Positions 1 to 10,013 of a DNA stretch of 64,000 nt are shown here, piece by piece. The notes beneath the pieces were generated by a model. The model was not told the origin of the DNA. It made no database searches and saw only the letters and a list, made by a program, of their open reading frames with translations. Within the stretch, counting starts at the first letter, position 1. The number at the start of each line of letters is the position of its first letter. A program made the translations under genes and the position numbers. The DNA comes from Pogostemon cablin. Taxonomy: Eukaryota; Streptophyta; Magnoliopsida; Lamiales; Lamiaceae. The DNA lies in contig CM043006.1 in assembly GCA_023678885.1 (NCBI GenBank), positions 11,435,948 through 11,499,947 of the forward strand, in the 5' to 3' direction.

Positions 1-2
1 AA

Positions 3-551
3 TTAGCGGCCGTGGTTCATGCCTTGAAGATTTGGCGACACTACCTTTATGGAGGAAGATGTACAATCTTCACGGACCATAAAAGCTTGAAGTACCTTTT
101 CACTCAAAGGGAACTCAACATGAGACAAAGGAGATTGTTAAAATTGGTGAAAGATTATGATTGCTCAATTGAATACCATCCAGGCAAGGCTAACGTAGTA
201 GCCGATGCATTGAGCCGAAAGACCAAAACGGAGCTAAATAGTTTGTGTACCAAGCAAGAAGAGTTGATCAAGGAATTCACCAAGATGCAAATTGAATTTG
301 TGACATCATCCTCTGGCACGAGGGCAATCATTGCAACATTGGAAATCCAGCCAAGTCTGAAAATGGGAATAAAGAAAGCTCAAGAGCAAGATCACTTTTT
401 GCAAGGAATGAAGAAGAAGGCACAAGGAGGCGAATATAATGGCTTCAAGGTAGATGATGAGGGAGTATTGACATTAAACGGAAGAGTGTGTGTGCCGATG
501 GTTGAGAAATTAAGAGAGAAGATTTTAGGAGAGGCACATAGAGCTCCATAA
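3..551 (+). pseudogene. pol remnant: RNase H C-terminus and linker to integrase
   Basis: The frame is already open at the window edge (LAAVVHALKIWRHYLYGG), so the first codon here is internal and not a start. It reads through the end of RNase H (FTDHKSLKYLF, then the ADALSRK signature near residue 65) into the linker that precedes the integrase zinc finger. The frame ends at a TAA at 549-551, just after HRAP. Related elements have a tyrosine there, so this looks like a Tyr-to-stop change inside pol. The sense continues past the stop (TAHPGG). Confidence 0.85.
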
Positions 552-1480
552 ACCGCTCATCCGGGAGGAACAAAGATGTATCAAGATTTGAAAGAAAGAT
601 TTTGGTGGAGAGTATGAAGCGAGATATTGGATACTTTATAGAAAGATGTTTAACTTGCCAACAAGTTAAGATTGAACACCAACGACCAGCCGGAAAGCTT
701 AAACCACTCCCGAGTAGAAATGGGATCAAATTTCCATGGATTTTGTCGTGGGATTGCCAAGGTCCTCAAGGGGAAATCATGCCATATGGGTCATCGCCGA
801 TCGATTGACCAAGTCGGCTCACTTCTTACCAGTGAAGATGACGTTCAAAATGGAGCAGTATGCTCAAATATATATTCAAGAGATAGTGAAACTTCATGAT
901 GTACCAATTTCTATAGTGTCTGATAGAGATGCGCGCTTTACTTCAAGATTTTGGGAAAGTCTGCACAAGGCCATGGGAACTAGATTAAATTTCAGTACTG
1001 CCTATCACCCGCAAACCGATGGGCAATCGGAGAGGACGATTCAAATTTTGGAATATATGTTAAGAGCATGCACACTTGACTTTGATGAAGCATGGGAAAA
1101 GTTTCTACCTCTAGTCGAGTTTGCCTACAACAACAGTTATCAAGCGACTATCAAAATGGCCCCTTATGAGGCGCTCTATGGAAGAAAGTGTAGATCACCA
1201 TTGTATTGGGATGATGTTGGTGAGAAGGCTGTCCTAGGCCCCAACATGATAGAAGAAGTTGTTGACAAGATCAGAATTATTCGAGAAAGGATCAAGTCTG
1301 CCCAGGATAGACAAAAGTCCTATGCTGATCAAAGAAGAAGGGATTTGCATTTTGAAGTCGGAGACCATGTGTTTCTAAAAGTGGCTCCCACGAAGGGTGT
1401 CATTCGATTCGGAAGAAGAGGGAAGCTAGGGCGCCGTTTTGTTGGACCATTTGAAATTCTCGAACGAGTTGGGAATCTAG
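552..1480 (+). pseudogene. pol remnant: integrase (zinc finger and DDE core)
   Basis: This is the integrase of the same element. It would insert the cDNA copy into the genome. The zinc-binding HPGG and CLTCQQVK segments lie at 555-675. A frameshift near 612 (after FWWR) and another between about 715 and 735 split the frame. The long open part runs from 736 (MDFVVGLPRS) to 1521. The catalytic acidic residues can be seen in MDFVVG, in SIVSDRDARF and in the glutamate of QTDGQSERT, so the DDE core is present though the gene is broken. GRKCRSPLYW and the GDHVFLKV segment follow, as is usual for Ty3 integrases. The frame is lost again near 1487 by an apparent one-base deletion (AYRG in place of AYRLALPPE). 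Confidence 0.88.
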
Positions 1481-1789
1481 CCTATCGTGGCTTTACCTCC
1501 CGAGTTGTCCTCATTTCATAATGTTTTCCACATTTCGATGTTGAGAAAATATATTCATGATCCTAGCCACGTGGTAAATTTCTCGATATTGGAAATCGGC
1601 AAAGACTTAACATATGAAGAAGAGCCTATGAAAGTCTTGGAGCGAAAGGTCCAAATGATTCGAAATCATGAAGTGCCATTCATTAAAGTTCAATGGAGTC
1701 GACACACGAAAGATGAGGCCACATGGGAAAGAGAAGATGAAATACAAGCAAGATACCCATCTTTCTTTACGGGTAAGACATTTTTTTGA
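1481..1789 (+). pseudogene. pol remnant: integrase C-terminus with chromodomain
   Basis: After the frameshift the sense continues as ALPPELSSFHNVFHISMLRKY, the typical end of a Ty3 integrase. A chromodomain-like tail follows (LTYEEEPMKVLERK, VQWSRHTKDEATWERE), ending at a stop at 1787-1789. Chromodomains on integrases are thought to steer insertion to chromatin marks. The equivalent region of element O at 17521-17864 is closely similar, so both elements belong to one lineage. Confidence 0.85.
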
Positions 1790-1837
1790 TGGAATTTTAC
1801 ATTTTTTTGATGGAATTTTGAGGACGAAATTTTTATT

Positions 1838-1849
1838 AGAAGGGTAGAA
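1838..1849 (+). other. Polypurine tract
   Basis: A purine-rich stretch AGAAGGGTAGAA abuts the start of the LTR at 1850. This is where plus-strand DNA synthesis is primed in LTR retrotransposons. It follows the conserved GAGGACGAAATTTTTATT segment, also seen in element O on the minus strand near 17500-17520. Confidence 0.75.
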
Positions 1850-4026
1850 TGTAACAACCCATATATTTTTACATACATGATCCAATTGTGGCCCAACCCT
1901 TGGAGGCCCAATACAAACATAAATCCCAATTCAGCCACTTATTTAACTTACAGCCGTGTGAATGGGGGAGAGTCAACAAGTGATACACTTTCCTTATATA
2001 TGAAATTCTTCTTGCCAAAGAAAAATATTATCAAATCTCGTCTAATCTCAAAGAATTATCTTCCCTGCAATCAAATCTTAAATTGAACTCTTTACTAAGA
2101 AAAATTTGACCTCTCCTACGCGTTATTTTTCGGAGAGATCGCCCAGCCATCCAAGCATAAAACTGGTTTTATTTTCTCTTCATTCTTTCACATTACTCAT
2201 AGTTCTTCTCACGCGGCTGCTCCAATACGAAGAGAGAAGGGTACCGTGCCTTCAATCTCTTCCCTTTTCCTTTTTCTCTACCATCGATTCTATCCCTTTT
2301 ATGGTCCACTGTCATTCTACTTTAATTTTGTTTTTATCGTGTAAAGCCTTGGGTAGTAATGAGCAGTTATATGATTATAGGTTCGAAGGGTCTGATCGCG
2401 AAGTTCATCACTCAAGTCCAAGGCGTTTGCGTGATTGAAAGGTGGGGTTTTACTCATCTTGTGTATGTTGAAATATTTCATATGTGATACATGTTTTAAC
2501 TAGAATAAGTGAAGTGTATATGTATTACAAGTTTGGACCGTGTAGTGGTGCCTTACTCTCATTGCAAGTTTGGACCGTGTAGTGGTGCCTTACTCTCATT
2601 GCAAGTTTGGACTTTAAATAGTGCCTTACTCTTATGCAAGTTTGGACTTTAAATAGTGTCTTACTCTTATTACAAACGAATCGCAATATCGTAAGACATG
2701 ACAGGATTGTATAGTAAGTGAAATTATATTTTTCGCAAATGGATTGATTCACGTATGTAAGTGTGTTTAAATTCTTCACTGGGCGTGTGGTTGCTCACCC
2801 CGATAAATTATTTTATCTCAGGTTAAGCGTGGCACAAGCGTACGAGCGGGGGCGCGTAGTCGGAGAGACAAAATAAAATGTTTGTTAGACCGCAGTTTAT
2901 AGGCTGCAAACGTAATTGCTTTTAATTCGAAAAATTTTACTGATCTTGAAACATGAAGTTTTGCATGATTGTGCATCTGTCCTCGACAGAGTGTTCTGAA
3001 TTTTATTTCAAAGACATCGCTGGATAAATTTCCTTAAATTTTTGGGTTCGAATGCACCCTAGTACTTGGTTTCTGAAAAATCGAAAGTGTGTTGCGTAAA
3101 GTCAGATGCTTTATTTTATTTGGACTATCGGAGGGTAAACATGTTAATTTATATATAAGTTTTTTTTTATGCATGGTTGTAAGCATGACTATTAGTGAAT
3201 AATGGTCTGTGAAGAGTTAATAATTATATGTTTTATTTAGTTGATGCTCATGGGGTAGTCAAACTTTATTTTGTTGCTTAGTTGGTTTAATAGCATGCGA
3301 ATTATTATACAACTGACTTTGAGTAAGGGATAAGTGTTGAATCAATTGATGGTTGAGTTGTACTCAGGGGTACAACTCGAGAGTCCACGCCTTAATTTGG
3401 CAAATTGTATGGTGGTTGTTGATTGCTAGTTTGGCAGTACAGTTTGCATGGCACATACTAGTGTGATGTCAATAATATTTAATTGCCACGATGGCTCTAA
3501 TAGTTAGTTAGTGGTGGTAGGTCTTTGTTTATTAATACAGTGTTAAGCATGTCTGCGTGGCACATTTAACAAAAGTTATATTTAGTTTAGAGTTATGCAC
3601 TAGTGAGTCCAGTATCTTTGATTGTCGTGAATTGGAGTGTTCAAATTAAGTTTGATTTTCCTAGCCTGCCTCTAGTTTCGGGCTCCTGGATTTTATTCTT
3701 AAACTTATAGGACCGACACATCCCTCTCCTTTGCAAAAGAAAATCCCCTGATTATTTATTTGATAAGACTATATGACTGGTAGTATATGTATATCCTGTA
3801 TGTTGGAATTATGCTGTCCTTTTGGTCAGTCGTGTGTGTTTACATGGTCATGAAAGTAACTAAAAATAAAAAACTTATAGGACTAGTTCCTTATCTACTT
3901 ACTTACCTTCTTATTTGCATTAGTATGTAGTTAATGATTGAAGAAATTTCGAGTTCATGCCCTATTTATCATTTAATTCCCAAAACTTTATGCAAAATTC
4001 CTTTCAATGAAATTTGGGGTGTGACA
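1850..4026 (+). repeat. 3' LTR of the Tekay-like element
   Basis: The LTR is 2177 bp, starts TGTAACAACCC and ends GGGGTGTGACA, so it has the TG...CA ends of LTRs. It contains no gene. A fourfold tandem repeat lies at 2527-2671. The partner LTR is outside the window, so insertion age cannot be estimated here. Confidence 0.85.
2527..2671 (+). repeat. Four tandem 35-37 bp units inside the LTR
   Basis: Units begin at 2527, 2564, 2601 and 2636, each starting with RCAAGTTTGGAC and ending in TTACTCTYAT. The first pair share GTGTAGTGGTGCC and the second pair share TTTAAATAGTG. The array therefore looks like two rounds of duplication of two unit types. Confidence 0.9.
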
Positions 4027-4314
4027 ATACTTCTCTAACATGACGATAACAATAAATTTAATACTTTGAAAGAAAATAAAAGGTCAATAGGAGAAAGGGG
4101 TTTAGAAGAATTATTACTGCAACATAATATTTTTTGAGCATTTTAGCTATATATTTTCTCTAAAGACATCATGCATCTTTACCAAAAGCTCCACACACAA
4201 TTTGATTCAGCGACGTTTGTTAGCCATATAATCGGATTAGAGCCAATGAAAGAGGAACTTGTAGCAGTTTCACACTTATCTCAATTATTTATTTAAAGGG
4301 ACTCATATAGGTAC
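4027..4314 (-). other. Part of the last visible RRF intron, next to the retroelement
   Basis: This stretch lies between the RRF donor site at 4314 (exon end CAG then GTACCT, minus strand) and the LTR end at 4026. I read it on the minus strand for the missing C-terminal exon of RRF and found none. The exon should therefore lie beyond the retroelement, outside the window, or be lost. Confidence 0.6.
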
Positions 4315-6759
4315 CTGCAAATCAGCAGATAAGTCTTTCACATTGTCTTCTGAAAGCTTCTTCTCCTGAAACATATGAAGCCAATTACAAAACTGAGGAG
4401 GAGAGAGAATGGAACGATTGGTTGAAGGGGAGGGAGGAGATTTTCAAACCTTCTCAAGTTTTTCATAGGATTTGATGGCATCCCGTCTTATATTCCTTAT
4501 GGCAACCTAAAAGAGTTAAGAGAATTCAAAGTCACATTACCAGGGGCGGGGAATGTATAAGAAAATTTCCAAAAATCAGAAGAAAAAGTCCCAAGTAGCT
4601 CTAAGATTCATCCTGCTCCGGGCTCCCTTATTTATATATATCATTTATGAATACTATGAGACAGGACAAATAATTGTGGCTGTGTAGTTCACAGTGACTT
4701 TACAAATGAAAGAATAAGTATCAGTTGCTGCAAATAGTTACCTTGCCTTCTTCAGCCTGCTTGGACACAACCTTTGACAACTCCTGCAATAACAAGAGCA
4801 TTAAAAAAAAGAGGGAATATGAATACCCAATCACATGTTTTACTGATGCGTGTTGTATCAAACAGACGTTGATGGACATAATTCACAATCACCCTGATTA
4901 AATAGGCATGAAGAGCAGCATAAACCAATCCAGTTAGCTACGATACCTTCCTCCTTTCCGATGTAAGCTGTGGAAGGGTCAATCTAATAACTTCGCCATC
5001 ATTATTTGGAGTCAAACCTAAGTCAGAGTTCACAATAGCTTTCTCTATAGCCTTCAGACTAAAAGACCAAAAGAATGCAAATGTAATTGGATCACATATA
5101 ACCAAAGCCTGTGCCGCTTGTTAGAGGAAAGAAATGACTATAAATAAAATTATCACATCTTCACATCACAATATTTTAATGAAGCAAACTATGGATATAA
5201 AGAACAATCCAGTAATGCAAAATAAGCAGGTCTATAATAAGATAAATTAAACATATCCAACATCTCATGAAGGACCTGCCAAGCAATGACCATTCTTTTT
5301 CCTTCACCAGATATCTTTCACATAAGTGAGCAAAAAAGACAAAACGATGTACTCATTGGCATTTCTCAGCCAGTTCCCAGGAAACCCTAAATCTAAATCC
5401 CATAAGAACTTATTTTCCATTATAACCAGTACCTGGATTTGTCATAGGGTTGAACCAAAATGGAGCTTGCATCAGGAGTACTGAACTGAGCTATACTCTT
5501 CAAAATGACTGGTGTTCCATAATACTCAACCTATGTAAGCAAGGAAAGGGAAAGAAAATGGACGAGAAAAATGATACAATGACTATCAGCAGGACATGGA
5601 AACTCAGAAGCAATTAAAAGTTAATATATGTATATTCAGATTCAGTTTTCCCAAGCACATTGCTGATATAGCAAAGAAAAAAAAATTCCTAGGCAAAAGA
5701 ATTAATTCTGAAGGAATTAAAAAGAACACACACAAGATGAAAAATGATGGAACATGGCAGCAGTCTTTAGGTTCGTCAAAGTACTCCCTTGCCAGTTGGT
5801 GCCAATTAATAGAAATTCATACAATCATGTACGTCATTTCAAACACCTGAAGATAGCATTGTCATTTGCCAGATGAACCAAAAAACAAAACAGAAGACTT
5901 CCCTCATGGCTAATAAATTTAAGGCAGCATTACAGAATTGGAAATTTAGATAAATGAAGAGAAGTGAAATTGGGAGCTATCTTAAATCAAATGAATATAC
6001 AGTAGAAAATACTGAAATTGCAATAAACCGAAAAGGGATGATATGTTGTTGATAAAAGGCAAACAATTACATACTACAAAGTACCAAAAGTTGTAGTGAT
6101 TGCAAATACAGCACAAGTACATCTATGGACAGATAATTCATACCTCAATTTTGTCAAGGATAGCTGGGTTTGCTCTTCCTGTTCTAATCGAGTTGAAACT
6201 GGAACGCACATTTTCAATAGTCTTTTCCATCCTTTCCTTCTAAACAAGAACATAAAAAAGCACACTGTTAAGTTTTATCAGAATTCCGTAAAAATATCCA
6301 AGTTGTTCGAGAATGATTTCAATTCTTACGACATCTTCTTCAATCAACGACTTTTCAGCTTCGATTTCTTCAATAGTTGCGCACCTCACTACTCCAATTC
6401 TGATATTAGAACAACTCATTGAGTAAAACACAGCTTAAACCAACCCCAACACGAATTGCAGGCCAATTTCAAGTAAAGTCAAACTTGCCTCTTCTTCCAT
6501 GCATGCTTACCAACTAAGGGCTTCCTGGAAAACCCTCTCGCCACCACCTGAAGCTTCACGTAATTTGCAGACGCACTCCAACAAGCCACATTTGTAAACT
6601 CTGCAATAAATTTAACCCTAGTCTCTTAATGAAGTTAAACACGCAGGTAGGGGCAGGACGAAGAGGAGAAGTTTCTAGAAAACCTGGGAAGGATAAGCGA
6701 GTGTTGGAAGCATAGCAGATGGAGCGCATGTGAGATGTTGGGGAGACCGCGGTGGCCAT
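4315..6759 (-). CDS. RRF: Plastid ribosome recycling factor, nine exons, last exon missing
   Basis: The product splits post-termination ribosomes in plastids, together with EF-G. Exons in coding order are 6684-6759, 6511-6600, 6330-6391, 6144-6239, 5433-5530, 4947-5058, 4742-4783, 4450-4506 and 4315-4365. Their phases agree and give 228 codons without a stop. The start at 6759 (MATAVSPTSH) opens a Ser-rich segment of about 70 residues that fits a transit peptide. RRF signatures follow: VRCATIEEIEAEK, SFNSIRTGRANPAILDKIE, VEYYGTPVILKSIAQ, TPNNDGEVIRLTLPQLTSER, VAIRNIRRDAIKSYEKLEK and EKKLSEDNVKDL. The last 25 or so residues of the family are absent. All introns are GT-AG. The exon 2/3 junction is the least certain: the frame needs an acceptor at GGAG (6392), while a TCAG lies eight bases before it. 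Confidence 0.93.
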
Positions 6760-6820
6760 AGATAGGATACAAGAGTTCGACGAAATGTTTACTGAAAGTT
6801 TTCTAGTTACTTCAAAGAGA

Positions 6821-6827
6821 TTATATA
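6821..6827 (-). promoter_or_regulatory. Possible TATA box of the RRF gene
   Basis: A minus-strand TATATAA lies 62 bases upstream of the chosen RRF start codon. The spacing would allow a short 5' leader. It is the only obvious candidate close to the start. The region is AT-rich, so chance is a real alternative. Confidence 0.35.
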
Positions 6828-7014
6828 TGACATGGAGAAATTGTGGATAAGAGGGATATTTTGTTTTGCTGCTGGCATTCATCCAACTATCCAAAATTGT
6901 TCGGATTTTTGCCCTTCATCGCTGCACAGCCCATAAAATAAGATGGAATTCCTGTTCTATCCCGCTCTTTATGCCTCGAAAATAGTTGAATTTCCTGTTT
7001 TACCTTCGGTTTAC

Positions 7015-7438
7015 AGATACATCATAAAGTATATATCATATTTTAATTAGTTTTAAATATAATTATAAAATTATTATATCAACATATACATCAAATTTTA
7101 AAAACAATACTCCCCCTCGCCAATTTTCATACTTCTTTAGACGGTAATAATGATATTTTAAAGATACATCATAGAGTATATGATAAAGTATATATCATAT
7201 TTTAATTTAGTTTTAGATATAATTATAAAATTAAAATTATTATATCAACATATACATCTAATTTTAAAAACAATACTCCCCCTCGCCAATTTGCATACTT
7301 CTTTAGACGGTAATAATGATATTTTAAAGATACATCATAGAGTATATGATAAAGTATATATCATATTTTAATTTAGTTTTAGATATAATTATAAAATTAT
7401 TATATCAACATCTATATACGATTTTAAAAACAAAACAT
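7015..7438. repeat. Two and a half tandem units of an AT-rich repeat
   Basis: Units start at 7015, 7162 and 7328 with AGATACATCAT. Each runs through ATATATCATATTTTAAT, a run of AATATAATTATAAAATTA and, in the first two, the GC-richer ACTCCCCCTCGCCAATTT before TTAGACGGTAATAATGA. Unit lengths are 147 and 166 bases; the third stops early. Part of the unit recurs at 7979-8050 and 8317-8416, so it is also dispersed. Confidence 0.85.
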
Positions 7439-8778
7439 TAAAAATTTTAATTAATGGAGGATTTAAGAGAGAGAAAGAGCAGGATTATTAGAAAGAGAAA
7501 ATGGTGGAGGATGCTGTTAACGAAAAGGAGCTAGAGTACACATTCATAGCGTATTGATCTCGACTGTGAATTTGACGCCCATCATTTCTTTGACTTCGAG
7601 CGAGATAAGTCAGGAAAGTGTCTAACCACTTGACTACAGCAATTGTGATTATAAATTATTACATATATCGTAATTATTTTTAAAATTTTAGGGGGGCCAG
7701 CGCCCCCGGCCTCTTCGTGGCTTTGTCTCTGCCTAACAATATGCATTAATTGAATTTTTCTTTTCAATTATACAGTGTGGTAGTTGCACTTCTTCTTTGT
7801 ATGCATGTACATGAACGGGCCTAAGTATTACTCATGTTGAGGAAGAATGTGAGATGTTAATTGAATTTTTCTTTTTCAATTATACAGTGTGATAGTTGCA
7901 CATATACTTTTTATATTTGTACATAACTGGCCTGAGTATTATTCTGATGTTGAGGAAGAATGTGAGAGGTCTGCAATGTCATATTTTAATTTAGTTTTGA
8001 ATATAATTATAAAATTATTATATCATCTACATCTGATTTTAAATTTTTTTATTTTTGAAATAATTTATATTCATTTTTATTAAAATATTTATTAATTTTA
8101 GGTCATTACGGGGTGCACCCCATTATAATAGGCAAAATGTAGGTAGTGGGTAGTTTTTTAATAAAAGAAATTTTATTATATTATTTTATTTTATGGTGTG
8201 ATTAAATTTGAAATGGATCTAACGGTTATGATCGTACAGCCCGGTGCACCACAGTTGGACTTTTAATTTTAACATGTATTTATAAATAACAATAATAATA
8301 ATAATAATAAATAATTAAAGATACATCATAAAAAGTATATATCATGTTTTAATTTAGTTTAAACATGTTTTAATTTAGTTTAAAATAAAATTATAAAATT
8401 ATTATATCAACATCTACGGTTAGATTTTTGCATTGTATTTATTAAAAGATAAAAATTTGGGTGAGATCGTCTCACGGATTCTTTGATTTGAGACGGATCA
8501 TTCACTAATCGATTAACTAATTTTAAAGGGCCTTGGTTGTTATGAAATTAAAAAATTTAAAAATTAGTTATAGAATAAAATTAATTAAACTTAAATGCAT
8601 TTAAAGGGTTTCGAGGGTCTTGTTAGGTTGATATTAAATTAGAAATTTTAAAAATTAATTCTAAAAGAGAAATGAATTAGGCTTTACATGTATATAGTAT
8701 ATTTTATTTACGCCTTTTTTACTTAATTTATATTTTTTATTATTTAAAAATATAATTTATAAAATGTGATAATATGTA
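7439..8778. other. AT-rich intergenic DNA with dispersed repeat fragments
   Basis: No gene is supported here. A diverged duplication (AATTGAATTTTTCTTTT, CAATTATACAGTGTG, ATAGTTGCAC) lies at 7747-7790 and 7861-7905. Fragments of the 7015-7438 repeat lie at 7979-8050 and 8317-8416. GTGAGATCGTCTCACGG at 8460 belongs to a motif that recurs in altered form near 15050 and 57100. Confidence 0.5.
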
Positions 8779-8859
8779 CTCCCTCCATCCCAGCATATCT
8801 TTCACACCTACTTTGTAATTTATAAAGGAGGTGTGAAAACTGTGTTGGGACAGAGGGAG
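8779..8859. mobile_element. Tiny Stowaway-like MITE
   Basis: An 81 bp element with inverted ends CTCCCTCCATCCCAGCAT and GTGTTGGGACAGAGGGAG, flanked by TA on both sides (8777-8778 and 8860-8861). The CTCCCTCC end and TA target duplication are typical of Stowaway MITEs, which are moved by Tc1/mariner transposases. It is almost all inverted repeat (TTTCACACCT paired with AGGTGTGAAA) with a very short centre. Confidence 0.82.
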
Positions 8860-8861
8860 TA

Positions 8862-9491
8862 ACATTTTGTAAGTAAAAGTAATATCCAATTGATAAAAAG
8901 TAATAATGGTCTTGTGAACTACCCCATTTTATAAAAAATTATCCTATAAAAAAGTGATAACATTTTAAAAGAAAAGTGATAATATTTTAAATAAAAGTTA
9001 TGACTAATTACGACAGTGTATTTCATGACAATTTATAAATAGATAAACGAGATAATATTTTTAATAAAAAATAATTTTTAATCAAAGAAAAGTGATATCC
9101 ATATAATTGAATTATTATTATTTCACGAACAATTCACCCAAATAATAAAAATATTAACATTTTTAATAAAAAGTGATATATAATATTGAAAAAGTGATAG
9201 TATTTTTAATTAAATTATTTTATTAATAGTTCATAAAATGCTTCTAATTTTTAAATTCATCTCTATTTATAATTATATAATCTTAGACAAAGTTTCTTGT
9301 AAACATTCCTATGTAAAATAGATGTGATATACTAATATGTGTATTTATCCCTCAATTAAAGAGTTGGTCTATTGTATTAAGTGCAGTACTTTTTTTGTTT
9401 TAAATGATATACATTTTAATTAATAAGGGTATAATATTTGAGTGTATATTGGGTACACTCGGGTGTAAGGGTGCACCCATATGTGTATACC
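8862..9491. other. AT-rich stretch without a gene
   Basis: Very AT-rich. Several AAAAGTGATAAYATTTT-like words are scattered at 8870-9210, and similar words occur near 14890-15030 and 56790-56840. I see no coding potential. Confidence 0.5.
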
Positions 9492-10013
9492 TTTTTATTC
9501 TATTTTGTATACATATTATTTTATTTTGTATACGTGTTTTGTAATAATTGTATATTTTTTTCACATTAATTTTTCATTAAAAAAATTAACATCCATATGT
9601 GTATAACATTTTATTGAATATTATATACAATTTTTCATTAAAAAAATTAACAATTAAATTGTATACATTTTTACTCTTAATTGTATATGTTTTTGTTTAT
9701 ATTTGTATGTGGATGCATCTATCTTTAGGTGCACCCGGGTGCACACTATAAATTTTTATTCTATTTTGTATACCTATTATTCTATTTTGTATACGTGTTT
9801 TGTAATAATTGTATATTTTTTTGACATTAATTTTTATTAAAAAAATTAACATCCATATGTGTATAACATTTTATTGAATATTATATACAATTTTTCATTA
9901 AAAAAATTAACAATTAAATTGTATACATTTTTACTCTTAATTGTATATATTTTTGTTTATATTTATATGTGGGTGCACCTATCTTTAGGTGCACTCGTGT
10001 GCACACTATAAAT
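9492..10013. repeat. Direct tandem duplication of a 261 bp unit
   Basis: Copies at 9492-9752 and 9753-10013 run from TTTTTATTCTATTTTGTATAC to GGTGCACYCGKGTGCACACTATAAA with few differences. Each copy ends in an imperfect palindrome around GTGCACCCGGGTGCAC. A related GTGCACCC word just before copy 1, near 9470, suggests that the ancestral unit was longer. Confidence 0.88.

Larger units (their letters stand above)
1..4026 (+). mobile_element. Ty3/gypsy retrotransposon, Tekay/Del-like chromovirus, 3' part
   Basis: The window opens inside the pol gene of an LTR retrotransposon. In order it shows the end of RNase H, the integrase, a chromodomain-like tail, a polypurine tract and a complete 3' LTR that starts TGTAACAACCC and ends GGTGTGACA. 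Order RNase H, integrase, chromodomain places it among the chromoviruses, and the tail and LTR start resemble the Tekay/Del group. The coding part carries at least one nonsense codon and three frameshifts, so this copy cannot make its own proteins. The 5' LTR, gag, protease and reverse transcriptase lie left of the window, so the target-site duplication cannot be tested. The five bases after the LTR are ATACT. The element lies antisense in the last intron of the RRF gene that follows. Confidence 0.9.

Noticed and set aside
6074..6431. Continuous open frames across RRF exons 3 and 4
   Set aside because: They read through introns; the exon model with GT-AG sites gives the conserved protein.
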